A DNA stretch of 64,000 bases, from assembly GCF_018595675.2 (NCBI RefSeq), contig NZ_CP092333.1:396001-460000 (forward strand), written 5' to 3'. The DNA is from Flavihumibacter fluvii. GTDB taxonomy: Bacteria > Bacteroidota > Bacteroidia > Chitinophagales > Chitinophagaceae. The notes beneath the pieces are model-generated. The model worked only from the letters and a program-made list of their open reading frames with translations, did no database searches and was not told the DNA's origin. Below are positions 52,656 to 60,999 of this stretch, piece after piece; positions within the stretch are counted from its first letter, which is position 1, and the number at the start of each line of letters is the position of its first letter. The position numbers were made by a program, and so were the translations under genes.

Positions 52656-53996
52656 ATGCTTTGGATTCAATTTATACTGTTGATCGTCATGATTTTAATC
52701 GGTTCCCGTATGAAGGGTATCGGGCTGGGCGTGATGGGTATGCTGGGAATGCTGGTTTTTGTATTTGTATTCGGTATGCGCCCGGCTGAACCTCCGCTGG
52801 ATGTGATGCTGATCATCCTGGCCATCGTGGCCACTGCTGCTACGATGCAGGCGGCCGGGGGATTGGATTACCTGGTAGGAGTAGCCGAAAATATCATTCG
52901 CAGTAATCCGGAACGGATCGTTTTCATTGCGCCCTTTACCACATTTTTTTTATGCCTTTTTGCAGGCACATCCCATGTAGTATATTCCTTATTGCCCATT
53001 ATTGCTGAAGTATCGGCCAAAAAAAGGATCCGGCCTGAACGGCCCTTAAGTATTTCCGTAGTGGCAGCCCACCTGGCATTAACGGGTAGTCCAATGAGTG
53101 CGGCTACTGCTGCCCTGGCTGCTATACTTGTTTATAATGGGGCATCCATACATATCATGATGATTTGTATCCCCGCCTGTTTGCTGGGTGTTCTGGCGGG
53201 TTGCTTTGCTGCACTTAGGATGGGCCGGGAGTTACCTGATGATCCGGTTTTCCTGCAAAAAATGCAGGAGCCCAATTTTAGTAACTGGATCAATTCGGGC
53301 ATCCGGCAAAGTCAAAGGGAAGTGAAGCCTGGTGCTAAAACGGCAGTCCTGATTTTCGGCATCGCTATTCTATTGGTAGTCATTTCTGGCGCTTTTCCCG
53401 GCTGGTTGCCCAACCTGGGCGCGGGAAAGGAAAATTTTGCCATGCGGGCCGATGGTTCCCTTAAAATGGTGGGCATTATCGTGATGGTAACCCTGGCAGC
53501 TTCAGCGGCTATCATGCTCCTCACTAAAACGAGTTCGGAAACAGTTATGAAAGCCACGCTTTTCACCGCAATGGCGGCTGCTGTTGTTTCAGTGTTTGGG
53601 GTGGTATGGATGAGTGCCACGTTTATGGCCCATAATGATGCCACAATTAAAGCATCTCTTGGGTCAGTGGTGAACCAGTTTCCGTGGACATTTGCCATTG
53701 CCGTTTTTTTGATGGGAATACTGATGTTTAGCCAGGCGGCAACAACCCGGGCGATGATGCCCCTTGGTATTGCATTGGGTTTACCGCCTGTGGTGTTGAT
53801 AGGTGTTTTTCCGGCTGTGAACAGTGATTTTGTATTACCTGGTTATCCCACATTACTGGCAGCGATCAATGTAGACCGAACCGGTTCTACATCGATCGGT
53901 AGATATGTGTTCAACCATAGTTTTATCAGGCCTGGAATGGTGGCGATTGTAGTGGCCATACTTTCGGCCTTCCTGCTGGGAGAATTGTTTTTATAA
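52656..53996 (+). CDS. DcuA/DcuB-type anaerobic C4-dicarboxylate transporter
   Basis: About 446 residues from ATG 52656 (MLWIQFILLIVMILIGSR); an upstream ATG at 52620 would add residues overlapping a possible -7 box (TATCTTTT at 52627-52634) and was rejected. About twelve membrane segments are seen. The family blocks are AGGLDYLVGVAENIIRSNP, TSHVVYSLLPIIAEVSAKK, and PLSISVVAAHLALTGSPMSAA. It exchanges fumarate, malate, succinate or aspartate across the inner membrane. Its end overlaps the PPK2 gene end by six bases on the other strand. The choice between DcuA and DcuB is not possible. Confidence 0.93.
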   Translation: MLWIQFILLIVMILIGSRMKGIGLGVMGMLGMLVFVFVFGMRPAEPPLDVMLIILAIVATAATMQAAGGLDYLVGVAENIIRSNPERIVFIAPFTTFFLCLFAGTSHVVYSLLPIIAEVSAKKRIRPERPLSISVVAAHLALTGSPMSAATAALAAILVYNGASIHIMMICIPACLLGVLAGCFAALRMGRELPDDPVFLQKMQEPNFSNWINSGIRQSQREVKPGAKTAVLIFGIAILLVVISGAFPGWLPNLGAGKENFAMRADGSLKMVGIIVMVTLAASAAIMLLTKTSSETVMKATLFTAMAAAVVSVFGVVWMSATFMAHNDATIKASLGSVVNQFPWTFAIAVFLMGILMFSQAATTRAMMPLGIALGLPPVVLIGVFPAVNSDFVLPGYPTLLAAINVDRTGSTSIGRYVFNHSFIRPGMVAIVVAILSAFLLGELFL

Positions 53997-54899
53997 CTCC
54001 TTTTCTGCCATTAGTTTTTCGCGCAACAACAGGAGTTCCTTTCTCTGTTGGTCACTCACCTGGGGGTAGGTAGGATCGATCTTATCAAATTCGCGGAATA
54101 TTACAGCCGCCATACAAACCCTGGTGAACCACTTGTCATCTGCGGGCAAGACATACCATGGTGCATATTCCTTTGATGTAGCACCCAGCATCTCTTCATA
54201 GGCTGCCATGTAATCAGTCCACCGGTCCCGTTCTCCAACATCTGCCGCCGCGAATTTCCAGTTTTTGGTTGGGTCATCTATCCTTTCCAGGAAACGTTTC
54301 TTTTGTTCTTTCTTAGATACATGAAGGAAAATTTTCAGTACGACTGTTCCGTTTTGCACAAGATTTTTTTCGAACCGGTTGATCTGTTTGAATCTTTTCA
54401 ACCAGAAATCTTCGGTAATGCTTTCTACATTTTCAATACCAGGCAGATTTTCATTAAGTATATATTCCGGGTGAACGCGGGTTACCAGGACGTTTTCGTA
54501 ATGGGAGCGGTTGAAAATGCCGATCTCGCCCCGTGCTGGCAAAACTTTGTAATGCCGCCATAAATAATCATGGTCCAATTCATCTTTGGATGGGGTTTTG
54601 AAACTGTACACCTGAACGCCCTGGGGATTGAGCCCGGACATAACATGCTTGATTGCACTGTCTTTTCCTGCTGCATCCATTGCCTGTAGTATAATGAGCA
54701 AACTGTTACGGTTATGCGCATACAGTTTGTCCTGCATTTTAGAAAGATTTTCAATGCCCAGCTGCAATAATTTCTCACCTTCCTCTTTTGTCATCATTTT
54801 ATGGTCATAATCTGTAAGGAAGTCCCGCTTGAGGGAAACCTTTTTACCCGGCTGAACATAAAGGGTGTCGAGATAATCATTAAATGATTTGAGGTTCAT
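53991..54899 (-). CDS. PPK2-family polyphosphate:nucleotide phosphotransferase
   Basis: About 302 residues from the ATG at 54897-54899 (MNLKSFNDYLDTLYVQPGKK), preferred over an in-frame start at 54929, which lies beside a terminator hairpin. The PPK2 fold is clear: Walker A LQAMDAAGKDSAIKHVMSG, the lid-module arginines in IFNRSHYENVLVTRVHPE, and the Walker B-like FLHVSKKEQKKRFLERID. These enzymes transfer phosphate from polyphosphate to ADP or AMP; the class (I, II or III) cannot be assigned by eye. It is a single-domain form. Confidence 0.93.
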   Translation of the reverse strand: MNLKSFNDYLDTLYVQPGKKVSLKRDFLTDYDHKMMTKEEGEKLLQLGIENLSKMQDKLYAHNRNSLLIILQAMDAAGKDSAIKHVMSGLNPQGVQVYSFKTPSKDELDHDYLWRHYKVLPARGEIGIFNRSHYENVLVTRVHPEYILNENLPGIENVESITEDFWLKRFKQINRFEKNLVQNGTVVLKIFLHVSKKEQKKRFLERIDDPTKNWKFAAADVGERDRWTDYMAAYEEMLGATSKEYAPWYVLPADDKWFTRVCMAAVIFREFDKIDPTYPQVSDQQRKELLLLREKLMAEKEL

Positions 54900-54927
54900 G
54901 GTATATGCTTGTTTTCCTAATATAGGC

Positions 54928-54959
54928 AAAAAAAACCTGGCACTTTACAGTGCCAGGTT
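54928..54959 (-). terminator. Rho-independent terminator of the DUF1573 pair
   Basis: AACCTGGCACT pairs perfectly with AGTGCCAGGTT over 11 bases around loop TTAC; on the minus strand it is followed by eight T. It lies 24 bases after the DUF1573 gene stop at 54983. Confidence 0.93.
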
Positions 54960-54982
54960 CAATTTATGTAAATCAGCTAAGG

Positions 54983-55411
54983 TTAGCGGTTATTCTTGCT
55001 TTTTACGGGTTCAACTTTTGCGAATTGCTCAGCAGTTAAAACTTCCCCACTGATTTTCAGTTCCAGGGGTTGGTCTGCGCCGGCAATTTTCACAAATACG
55101 GTTTTTTCAAATGGGCCTGGGGCTGCTGCATTGAAGCCCGCAGTAACTTTATTGGATTTCCCTTTCGCTGTTGGTTGTTGAGGCCATGTTGGTGTTGTAC
55201 AACCGCAACTGGCTGTAGCGCTTTCAATAACCAGGGGCTGTTCGGAAACATTGGTAAATTCAAATACATGCGTTACCGGAACGCCTTGTTTGATCTTACC
55301 GAAGTTGTATTTCAGTTCAGTAAATTTTGCCATTTCCTCTGCTTTTTTTGTTTGAGCAAAAATGGCGGCACTGATTACAACTGCGAAAAGGGTAAGCGCA
55401 ATTTTTTTCAT
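54983..55411 (-). CDS. DUF1573 domain secreted protein
   Basis: The protein has 142 residues, with signal peptide MKKIALTLFAVVISAAIFAQ. A single Ig-like DUF1573 domain spans about residues 28-130 (FTELKYNFGKIKQGVPVTH, ESATASCGCTTPTWP, FEKTVFVKIAGADQPLELKI). The SCGCTTP motif is the family mark. These small secreted proteins are common in Bacteroidota and have no known function. It is the second of a tandem pair, 20 bases after the first. Tandem duplication is likely. Confidence 0.9.
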   Translation of the reverse strand: MKKIALTLFAVVISAAIFAQTKKAEEMAKFTELKYNFGKIKQGVPVTHVFEFTNVSEQPLVIESATASCGCTTPTWPQQPTAKGKSNKVTAGFNAAAPGPFEKTVFVKIAGADQPLELKISGEVLTAEQFAKVEPVKSKNNR

Positions 55412-55431
55412 GATGTTATATTTAGCGGTTC

Positions 55432-55869
55432 TTAATTGACTTGTTTTAATAATGCTACAGAAGTATTAGCTGGTGCTGATGGTATTGCCTTAGCTACCTG
55501 GCCTTTTATGTAGATGGTCTTTGTCTGGGATCCGTTGTATGTGATCGTAACAGATTTTTCGAAAATCCCTTCACCGGCAGCATTATAGCCTACAGTAATG
55601 GTTGATTTTTGTCCGGGTTGTACCGGATCGGGTGACCATTTAGGGGTTGTACAACCACAGCTGGCCGACACGTTCTCGATTTTCAGGAGGTCCTTCCCGG
55701 TATTGGTGAGCTGGAAGTCAAATGTTACCGGCCTTCCCTGGGGAATTGTACCGAAATCATGTAAAGCAGCGATGGCCAGCGGATCAGCCGGAACTGCGGT
55801 GGGTGCATTTTGCGCTGTAACTATTGTGGCACAAAATACCATAGCCAGGAAAATGGTGAATTTTTTCAT
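55432..55869 (-). CDS. DUF1573 domain secreted protein (paralogue)
   Basis: The protein has 145 residues, with signal peptide MKKFTIFLAMVFCATIVTAQ. The DUF1573 domain (about 30-125) has HDFGTIPQGRPVTFDFQLTN, NVSASCGCTTPKWSPDP and FEKSVTITYNGSQTKTIYIK. It is clearly homologous to the next gene (both SCGCTTP). The C-terminus is a short tail. It is divergent from the second E1 fusion gene; on its own strand TAAATTCG at 55901-55894 is a near-consensus -7 box. Confidence 0.9.
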   Translation of the reverse strand: MKKFTIFLAMVFCATIVTAQNAPTAVPADPLAIAALHDFGTIPQGRPVTFDFQLTNTGKDLLKIENVSASCGCTTPKWSPDPVQPGQKSTITVGYNAAGEGIFEKSVTITYNGSQTKTIYIKGQVAKAIPSAPANTSVALLKQVN

Positions 55870-56023
55870 GATTCGTCCTTCTATAACGTACAGCGAATTT
55901 AGCTATTGTGGCGGATATTCATAATTTCTACGCTAACACATTTGTTATTAAGGAGTTAATCCAGGTTTTTACTTCCACATGGTACTGCCCGGCAGGTAGT
56001 GCCTTGCGGGAGAGGGCTAACGA

Positions 56024-56055
56024 TTGTTCGCTTCAATGATTTTCCTTTAGATTTG
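56024..56055 (+). promoter_or_regulatory. Promoter of the second E1 fusion gene, abutting the start codon
   Basis: TTG (56024-56026), a 21-base spacer, then TAGATTTG (56048-56055), exact to the consensus. The ATG at 56060 is only four bases after the box, so the transcription start would fall in or just past it; ATGs at 56072 or 56087 are possible real starts. Confidence 0.6.
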
Positions 56056-56059
56056 TCGC

Positions 56060-58453
56060 ATGGAAAATCTCATGGAAAATGACCAGATGGCGGCCGAAAA
56101 ACTGAGTTTCGATCGCTTCCGCGAAGAAGTGCTTCGCGATTTCCAACTGGCCTGTGAAAGCAGGGAGGCCAGTTTGATGGGCCGCAAGGAAGTGCTGACC
56201 GGAAAAGCCAAGTTTGGCATTTTTGGGGATGGTAAGGAGATTGCCCAGATAGCGGCAGCGAAATTTTTCCGCCCGGGAGATTACCGTGCAGGTTATTACC
56301 GTGACCAGACCTTTGTTTTTGCCAGCAAACTGGCAACTCTTGAGCAGTTTTTCGCCCAATTATATGCGAACCCGGATGTAAATGAAGATCCCTTCAGTGG
56401 CGGTCGCCAGATGAATTCCCACTTTGCTACCGCAAATGTGGATGCTAACGGGCAATGGCTCCCGCTAACCCAGCAGAAAAATATCACCAGCGACATGGCA
56501 CCAACAGCCTCACAAATGCCACGGGCTCTTGGGTTAGCCTATACCAGCAAAGTTTTCAGGAAAGTTGACCGGTTGAAAGCATTCCCTGAATTATCTAATA
56601 ATGGCAACGAGGTTTGTTTTTGCACCATTGGCGATTCAGCTACCTCGGAAGGGCATTTTTGGGAAACAATAAATGCTGCCGGTGTAATGCAGGTTCCGCT
56701 TGCGATTTTTATATGGGATGACGGTTATGGCATTTCTGTGCCTAAAAAATACCAGACCACCAAAGGATCCATTTCTGAAGCCCTGAAGGGTTTTCAGCAA
56801 AAAGAGGGAACCAACGGTATTGATATTTACCGGTTGAAGGGTTGGGATTATGCGGGTATGGTGGAGTTGATGGAACCTGCCATCCAGAAGATCAGGGATA
56901 CACATATCCCTGCTGTTTTCCATATTGATGAAATGACCCAGCCACAAGGTCATTCAACTTCAGGTAGCCATGAACGGTATAAAACGCCTGAAAGACTGGA
57001 ATGGGAAAGAGAATATGATTGTATCAGGAAATTCAAGGAATGGATCCTTGAAAATGAGCTGAGTAGTGAAGAGGAATTGTCGGATATAGAATTGAAAGCA
57101 AAGGAGTATGTCCGGGATTGTAAAAACCGTGCCTGGAATACATACCAGCAGCCAATTAAGAACCAGGTCGCCAGATTGGTTGAATTAAGTGAAAGTGTCA
57201 TGGCCCAGTTGCCGGTGCAGGCTGATGCCATTAGGGTACCAGTCAGAAAACTCCAGGCTGAAAAAGAACCCACGCGAAGGGATGTAATACATGCCCTTCA
57301 CCAGGTGATCAGCCTTGCGGGAAATCACGACAGCACATTCTGGCTGCAGGACTATTATAAAGAATTAAAGACACTGAACGCGGCCCTGTACAACACCCAC
57401 CTTTATAATGAAGGCCCGAAAAGTGCATTGCATGTTCCTGTAATTTCCGCTCAATATTCGGAAGAAGCGCCGCTCCTGAATGGATATGAGATTTTGAACC
57501 GTTTTTTCGATCAGCTGTTTACAGCGAACCCCAAAGTTCTTGCCTTTGGCGAAGACGTAGGGTATATTGGGGATGTAAACCAGGGCTTTGCCGGGTTGCA
57601 GGCCAAACACGGGGAATTCAGGATTTCGGATACAGGTATCCGTGAATTGACCATTATGGGGCAGGGTTTGGGTGCTGCTTTCAGGGGCCTACGGCCTATT
57701 GCTGAAATACAATACCTCGATTATTTATTATATGGTTTGCAACCACTGAGTGATGATGTGGCAACCACACATTACCGCACATCTGGTAAACAAAGCTGTC
57801 CGCTGATTGTCAGGACACGTGGCCACCGTCTGGAAGGTATCTGGCACAGTGGTTCGCCAATGGGAATGATCATTAATGCACTGCGAGGTATGTATGTTTG
57901 CGTGCCACGAAATATGGTACAGGCTGTTGGAATGTACAACACCCTGTTACAGGCCAATGATCCGGCCATTATGGTGGAATGCCTGAATGGCTACCGGCTG
58001 AAGGAAAAATTACCAGATGACCTGCTCGGATTTACCGTTCCCCTGGGGATACCCGAAATAGTGCGGAAAGGGACTGACATAACCATTGTTTCTTACGGTT
58101 CCACCTTAAGGATTGTACAGGAAGCCGCGGAATGGCTGTCAAAGCACCAGGTAGATTGTGAAGTGATGGATGTGCAAACCTTGTTGCCATTTGATACCAG
58201 CCATGCGATCCTGGACTCATTGAAGAAGACCAACAGGATATTATTTGTAGATGAAGATGTGCCTGGTGGTGCAACTGCTTATATGTACAATAAAGTGATG
58301 GAAGAACAGGGTGGGTATCGCTGGCTGGATGTAGCGCCCCGCACGTTGACTGCAAAACCACACAGGGCAGCTTATGCCAGCGATGGTGATTATTTCAGCA
58401 AACCCAACCTTGAAGATATTATTGATATCATACAGCAAATGATGGCTGAATAA
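56060..58453 (+). CDS. Thiamine-diphosphate E1 dehydrogenase, alpha and beta fused (long form)
   Basis: Up to 797 residues. The alpha half (about residues 60-400) has LTGKAKFGIFGDGKEIAQIA, SDMAPTASQMPRALGLAY and the ThDP motif GDSATSEGHF, ending WDDGYGIS. The asparagine expected at the last position of the motif is D. The beta half (about 460-797) has FGEDVGYIGDVNQGF, YLDYLLYGLQPLSDD and RTRGHRLEGIWHSGSPMG. It is related to but clearly different from the fusion at 16771 and probably acts on another 2-oxoacid. No E2 or E3 gene is nearby. The start may be 56072 or 56087 given the promoter position. Confidence 0.88.
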   Translation: MENLMENDQMAAEKLSFDRFREEVLRDFQLACESREASLMGRKEVLTGKAKFGIFGDGKEIAQIAAAKFFRPGDYRAGYYRDQTFVFASKLATLEQFFAQLYANPDVNEDPFSGGRQMNSHFATANVDANGQWLPLTQQKNITSDMAPTASQMPRALGLAYTSKVFRKVDRLKAFPELSNNGNEVCFCTIGDSATSEGHFWETINAAGVMQVPLAIFIWDDGYGISVPKKYQTTKGSISEALKGFQQKEGTNGIDIYRLKGWDYAGMVELMEPAIQKIRDTHIPAVFHIDEMTQPQGHSTSGSHERYKTPERLEWEREYDCIRKFKEWILENELSSEEELSDIELKAKEYVRDCKNRAWNTYQQPIKNQVARLVELSESVMAQLPVQADAIRVPVRKLQAEKEPTRRDVIHALHQVISLAGNHDSTFWLQDYYKELKTLNAALYNTHLYNEGPKSALHVPVISAQYSEEAPLLNGYEILNRFFDQLFTANPKVLAFGEDVGYIGDVNQGFAGLQAKHGEFRISDTGIRELTIMGQGLGAAFRGLRPIAEIQYLDYLLYGLQPLSDDVATTHYRTSGKQSCPLIVRTRGHRLEGIWHSGSPMGMIINALRGMYVCVPRNMVQAVGMYNTLLQANDPAIMVECLNGYRLKEKLPDDLLGFTVPLGIPEIVRKGTDITIVSYGSTLRIVQEAAEWLSKHQVDCEVMDVQTLLPFDTSHAILDSLKKTNRILFVDEDVPGGATAYMYNKVMEEQGGYRWLDVAPRTLTAKPHRAAYASDGDYFSKPNLEDIIDIIQQMMAE

Positions 58454-58455
58454 TC

Positions 58456-59073
58456 ATGAACTGGATTCCCTTCATTGAAATCTCAGGTACCTTTGCTTTC
58501 GCCGTTTCAGGAGCATTTGCAGCCATGCGAAAGGAACTGGATCCGTTCGGGGTATTGATTATGGCCTTTGTACCTGCCATTGGTGGCGGTACACTTCGGG
58601 ACATCCTGATTAATGACCTTCCGGTTGCCTGGTTAAGAAATACAACTACTATCTGGGTAATCCTGGTGGCTGCAATTGTGGCCATGTTTTTTGCCGGGGC
58701 TTTAAAAAAAATGTATAAACTGCTTTTTTTGTTTGATGCGGTTGGACTGGGCTTATTTACCATTATCGGGATTGAAAAGGGGATACAACACCATTACACG
58801 CCGGGCGTATCAATTGCGCTGGGTATAATTACCGGGTGTTTTGGGGGTGTGTTGCGGGATGTATTGCTGAATGACGTGCCCTTATTATTCCAAAAAGAAA
58901 TTTATGCGATGGCCTGCCTTGCAGGCGGCATTTTTTATTTTTTATTGAAGGATATCCCGGTTATTTCAGGCTGGATAGATATCGCCTGCATACTTATTAT
59001 TGTTACTGTACGGTTACTGGCGGTTTACCGGGGCTGGAGCCTTCCGCTTATTTATAAAAAGCGGGAACAATAA
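58456..59073 (+). CDS. TRIC-type (YicG/UPF0126) membrane protein
   Basis: The protein has 205 residues and about seven hydrophobic segments. The duplicated TRIC pattern is visible: FAFAVSGAFAAMRKELDPFG with PAIGGGTLRDILI, and FDAVGLGLFTIIGIEKGIQ with ITGCFGGVLRDVLLND. Bacterial TRIC-like proteins are potassium-permeable channels in the few cases studied. It starts two bases after the E1 fusion gene and is probably co-transcribed. Confidence 0.92.
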   Translation: MNWIPFIEISGTFAFAVSGAFAAMRKELDPFGVLIMAFVPAIGGGTLRDILINDLPVAWLRNTTTIWVILVAAIVAMFFAGALKKMYKLLFLFDAVGLGLFTIIGIEKGIQHHYTPGVSIALGIITGCFGGVLRDVLLNDVPLLFQKEIYAMACLAGGIFYFLLKDIPVISGWIDIACILIIVTVRLLAVYRGWSLPLIYKKREQ

Positions 59074-59098
59074 GTGCTGGCCTTCACCAATTGTTCCC
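59063..59098. terminator. Hairpin between convergent genes, probable terminator
   Basis: GGGAACAAT (59063-59071) and ATTGTTCCC (59090-59098) are perfect 9-base arms around an 18-base loop, followed by TTAAATTATC. It overlaps the TRIC stop codon. The large loop and weak T-run make it less certain than the others. Confidence 0.45.
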
Positions 59099-59106
59099 TT
59101 AAATTA

Positions 59107-59976
59107 TCATTTTGTATTATTGGCATCTACATGATCAACTAATTTCCAAAGGTCTGCACGAACCATTTTTCGGGTTTGATCCACCTGGCCGCTTAACCTG
59201 ATATAATCAATATTATTTGGCATGCTGTTAAAAGCAGCTTCATATTTCGGGTCAATGATAGACCGGAGATCATCAAAGAAATTTGCGGTGATAAAATCAT
59301 TTTCACTGTCCATTTCATAGGGTAACAATTTCTCGTATAGCCCCCAATTTGTCAATGCGCGAAGTTTGATGCGTTCCTGGTGAATTGGGTAATAAACTTC
59401 TGTTTCCATTTTTAAATAATCTGCTGTCTTACCGGGGTAAGGTTTCATGTAATCAATTTCCACATATTTGGAAATAGGGGTATTGGGATTGATACCAGCC
59501 CGGTATTGGTAAACTTCTCGTTTTTCTAAGGTCCTGCAATCCAGAAGTTGCGCCATAAACTGCTGGTAATTCATAGGGCCGCTGACCGCTTTTGCATACA
59601 GGTCTTTGGGGGGGACCGGATTGTCCATCAGTTCGCTGAAATTGGAGGAAATGACCACGGATACATAGTTATACTTTGCCTCGTCGCCTGCTGGAATCAG
59701 CACTTCATAAAAATACCAGCCCATGATCGATTTTTGCCGGAACTGGTATTCCAGAATTTTGTGGGTGGTTGATTTAACCAGGTTGGTATAAGTTTCCCCT
59801 TTGCCTGGCTTGATTTTGAAATAATTGACGGCTGCATAAACAGGCTGGGTACTGCTTTGCGCATATTGTTGTTGGTGGACCGTCATAAAAATGAGCAAGG
59901 ACAGCAATCGGAAAATATGTTTTATGCCAATTCTTAACTGGCCATAAAACCGAAGATGTTCATTAGGCATATACAA
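59107..59976 (-). CDS. Secreted protein with dimeric alpha-beta barrel-like repeats, unknown
   Basis: The protein has 289 residues. The N-terminus MYMPNEHLRFYGQLRIGIKH has a membrane-spanning stretch near residues 20-35 (RLLSLLIFMTVHQQQYAQ), a signal peptide or anchor; a later internal start cannot be ruled out. Two regions, about 48-130 and 165-260, carry the pattern of short beta strands around PGKGETYTNLVKSTTHK and MKPYPGKTADYLKMETEVYY, like EthD/ABM-type dimeric barrels. No catalytic motif is identifiable. It stands alone between the TRIC gene and yebC. Confidence 0.65.
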   Translation of the reverse strand: MYMPNEHLRFYGQLRIGIKHIFRLLSLLIFMTVHQQQYAQSSTQPVYAAVNYFKIKPGKGETYTNLVKSTTHKILEYQFRQKSIMGWYFYEVLIPAGDEAKYNYVSVVISSNFSELMDNPVPPKDLYAKAVSGPMNYQQFMAQLLDCRTLEKREVYQYRAGINPNTPISKYVEIDYMKPYPGKTADYLKMETEVYYPIHQERIKLRALTNWGLYEKLLPYEMDSENDFITANFFDDLRSIIDPKYEAAFNSMPNNIDYIRLSGQVDQTRKMVRADLWKLVDHVDANNTK

Positions 59977-60098
59977 AGATTAAAGGTGAAGAATCTTTGG
60001 TCGCAACAAACTACTGGTAGGGTAGAGGGGTAGGGGCGGAAATGACAACACAAATCCTTAATGTCATTACAAGGTAAGTTTTTGTTGAATATGATGCA

Positions 60099-60130
60099 GA
60101 AAAAAGCCTGCTTCATCGAAACAGGCTTTT
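60099..60130 (-). terminator. Terminator downstream of yebC
   Basis: AAAAGCCTG (60102-60110) pairs with CAGGCTTTT (60122-60130); TTC and GAA extend the pairing in the loop. On the minus strand a T-run follows. It lies 21 bases after the yebC stop. Confidence 0.85.
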
Positions 60131-60151
60131 GGATATTTTTTGGGTTTATTA

Positions 60152-60874
60152 TTATGCCAGGTTATGAAACACTTTTTGAACGTCCTCATCCTGCTCAATT
60201 TTATCCACCAGTTTTAACACATCCTGCGCCTGCTCTTCGTTTAATTCCACGGTATTTTGTGGAATCCATTCCACTTCAGCACTGATGGGGGTCAATCCTT
60301 TATCTTCAAGGGCTTTTTGCATATTACCAAAATCGGTAAATCCGCACCGCACCACCAAAACATCTTCCCCATTTTCACCGGTTCCTTCCCCCAACTCTTC
60401 CAAACCATAATCGATCAGTTCCAGTTCCATGTCCTCTGCGTTTAACCCTTCGGGTTTTAATTTAAAAACACCCATCTTTTTAAACTGGAAACTTACGCTG
60501 CCACTATTACCTAATGTGCCGCCCCCTTTATTGAAAATTGATTTTACGTTGGCTACTGTTCTGACGTGGTTGTCTGTCGCTGTTTCTACCAGGATAGCCA
60601 CACCATGTGGCCCGTAACCTTCATAGAGGATCTCTTCATAGTTTTCCATGTCCTTACCCTGTGACCGCTTGATGGCGGCTTCCACGCGGTCCTTGGGCAT
60701 ATTTACTGCCTTCGCATTCTGAAAACAACGGCGGAGCGCTGCATTGGTACTTGGATCGGGCCCCCCGGCTTTAACAGCAATAATGATTTCCTTACCAATC
60801 CTGGTGAATTGTTTGGCCATCTTGTCCCAGCGGGCAAACATGGTGGCTTTTCTTACTTCAAAAATGCGGCCCAT
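60152..60874 (-). CDS. yebC: YebC/PmpR-family protein
   Basis: The protein has 240 residues from the ATG at 60872-60874 ([20 protein letters not shown]); the in-frame ATG at 60961 adds a hydrophobic segment that no family member has. Family blocks are visible: [54 protein letters not shown] and the central [19 protein letters not shown]. Members act as transcription regulators or translation factors that relieve ribosome stalling at polyproline; which one applies here is not visible. It is flanked by terminators on both sides. Confidence 0.93.
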   Translation of the reverse strand: MGRIFEVRKATMFARWDKMAKQFTRIGKEIIIAVKAGGPDPSTNAALRRCFQNAKAVNMPKDRVEAAIKRSQGKDMENYEEILYEGYGPHGVAILVETATDNHVRTVANVKSIFNKGGGTLGNSGSVSFQFKKMGVFKLKPEGLNAEDMELELIDYGLEELGEGTGENGEDVLVVRCGFTDFGNMQKALEDKGLTPISAEVEWIPQNTVELNEEQAQDVLKLVDKIEQDEDVQKVFHNLA

Positions 60875-60941
60875 ACTTGTTATAGATTTTGCGAAATGAT
60901 GAAATGCAGGGCGCAAAGGTAAAAAAATCGCCCCTAATAAA

Positions 60942-60978
60942 TAAAAGAAACCCGCTTTCATAGACAGAAAGCGGGTTT
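60942..60978 (-). terminator. Terminator of the amino acid permease gene
   Basis: AAACCCGCTTTC (60948-60959) pairs perfectly with GAAAGCGGGTTT (60967-60978). On the minus strand the stem is followed by a T-rich stretch (TTTCTTTTATTT), 21 bases after the permease stop at 61000. Confidence 0.88.
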
Positions 60979-60999
60979 TATCAAAAAAAAGTCCGGGGA

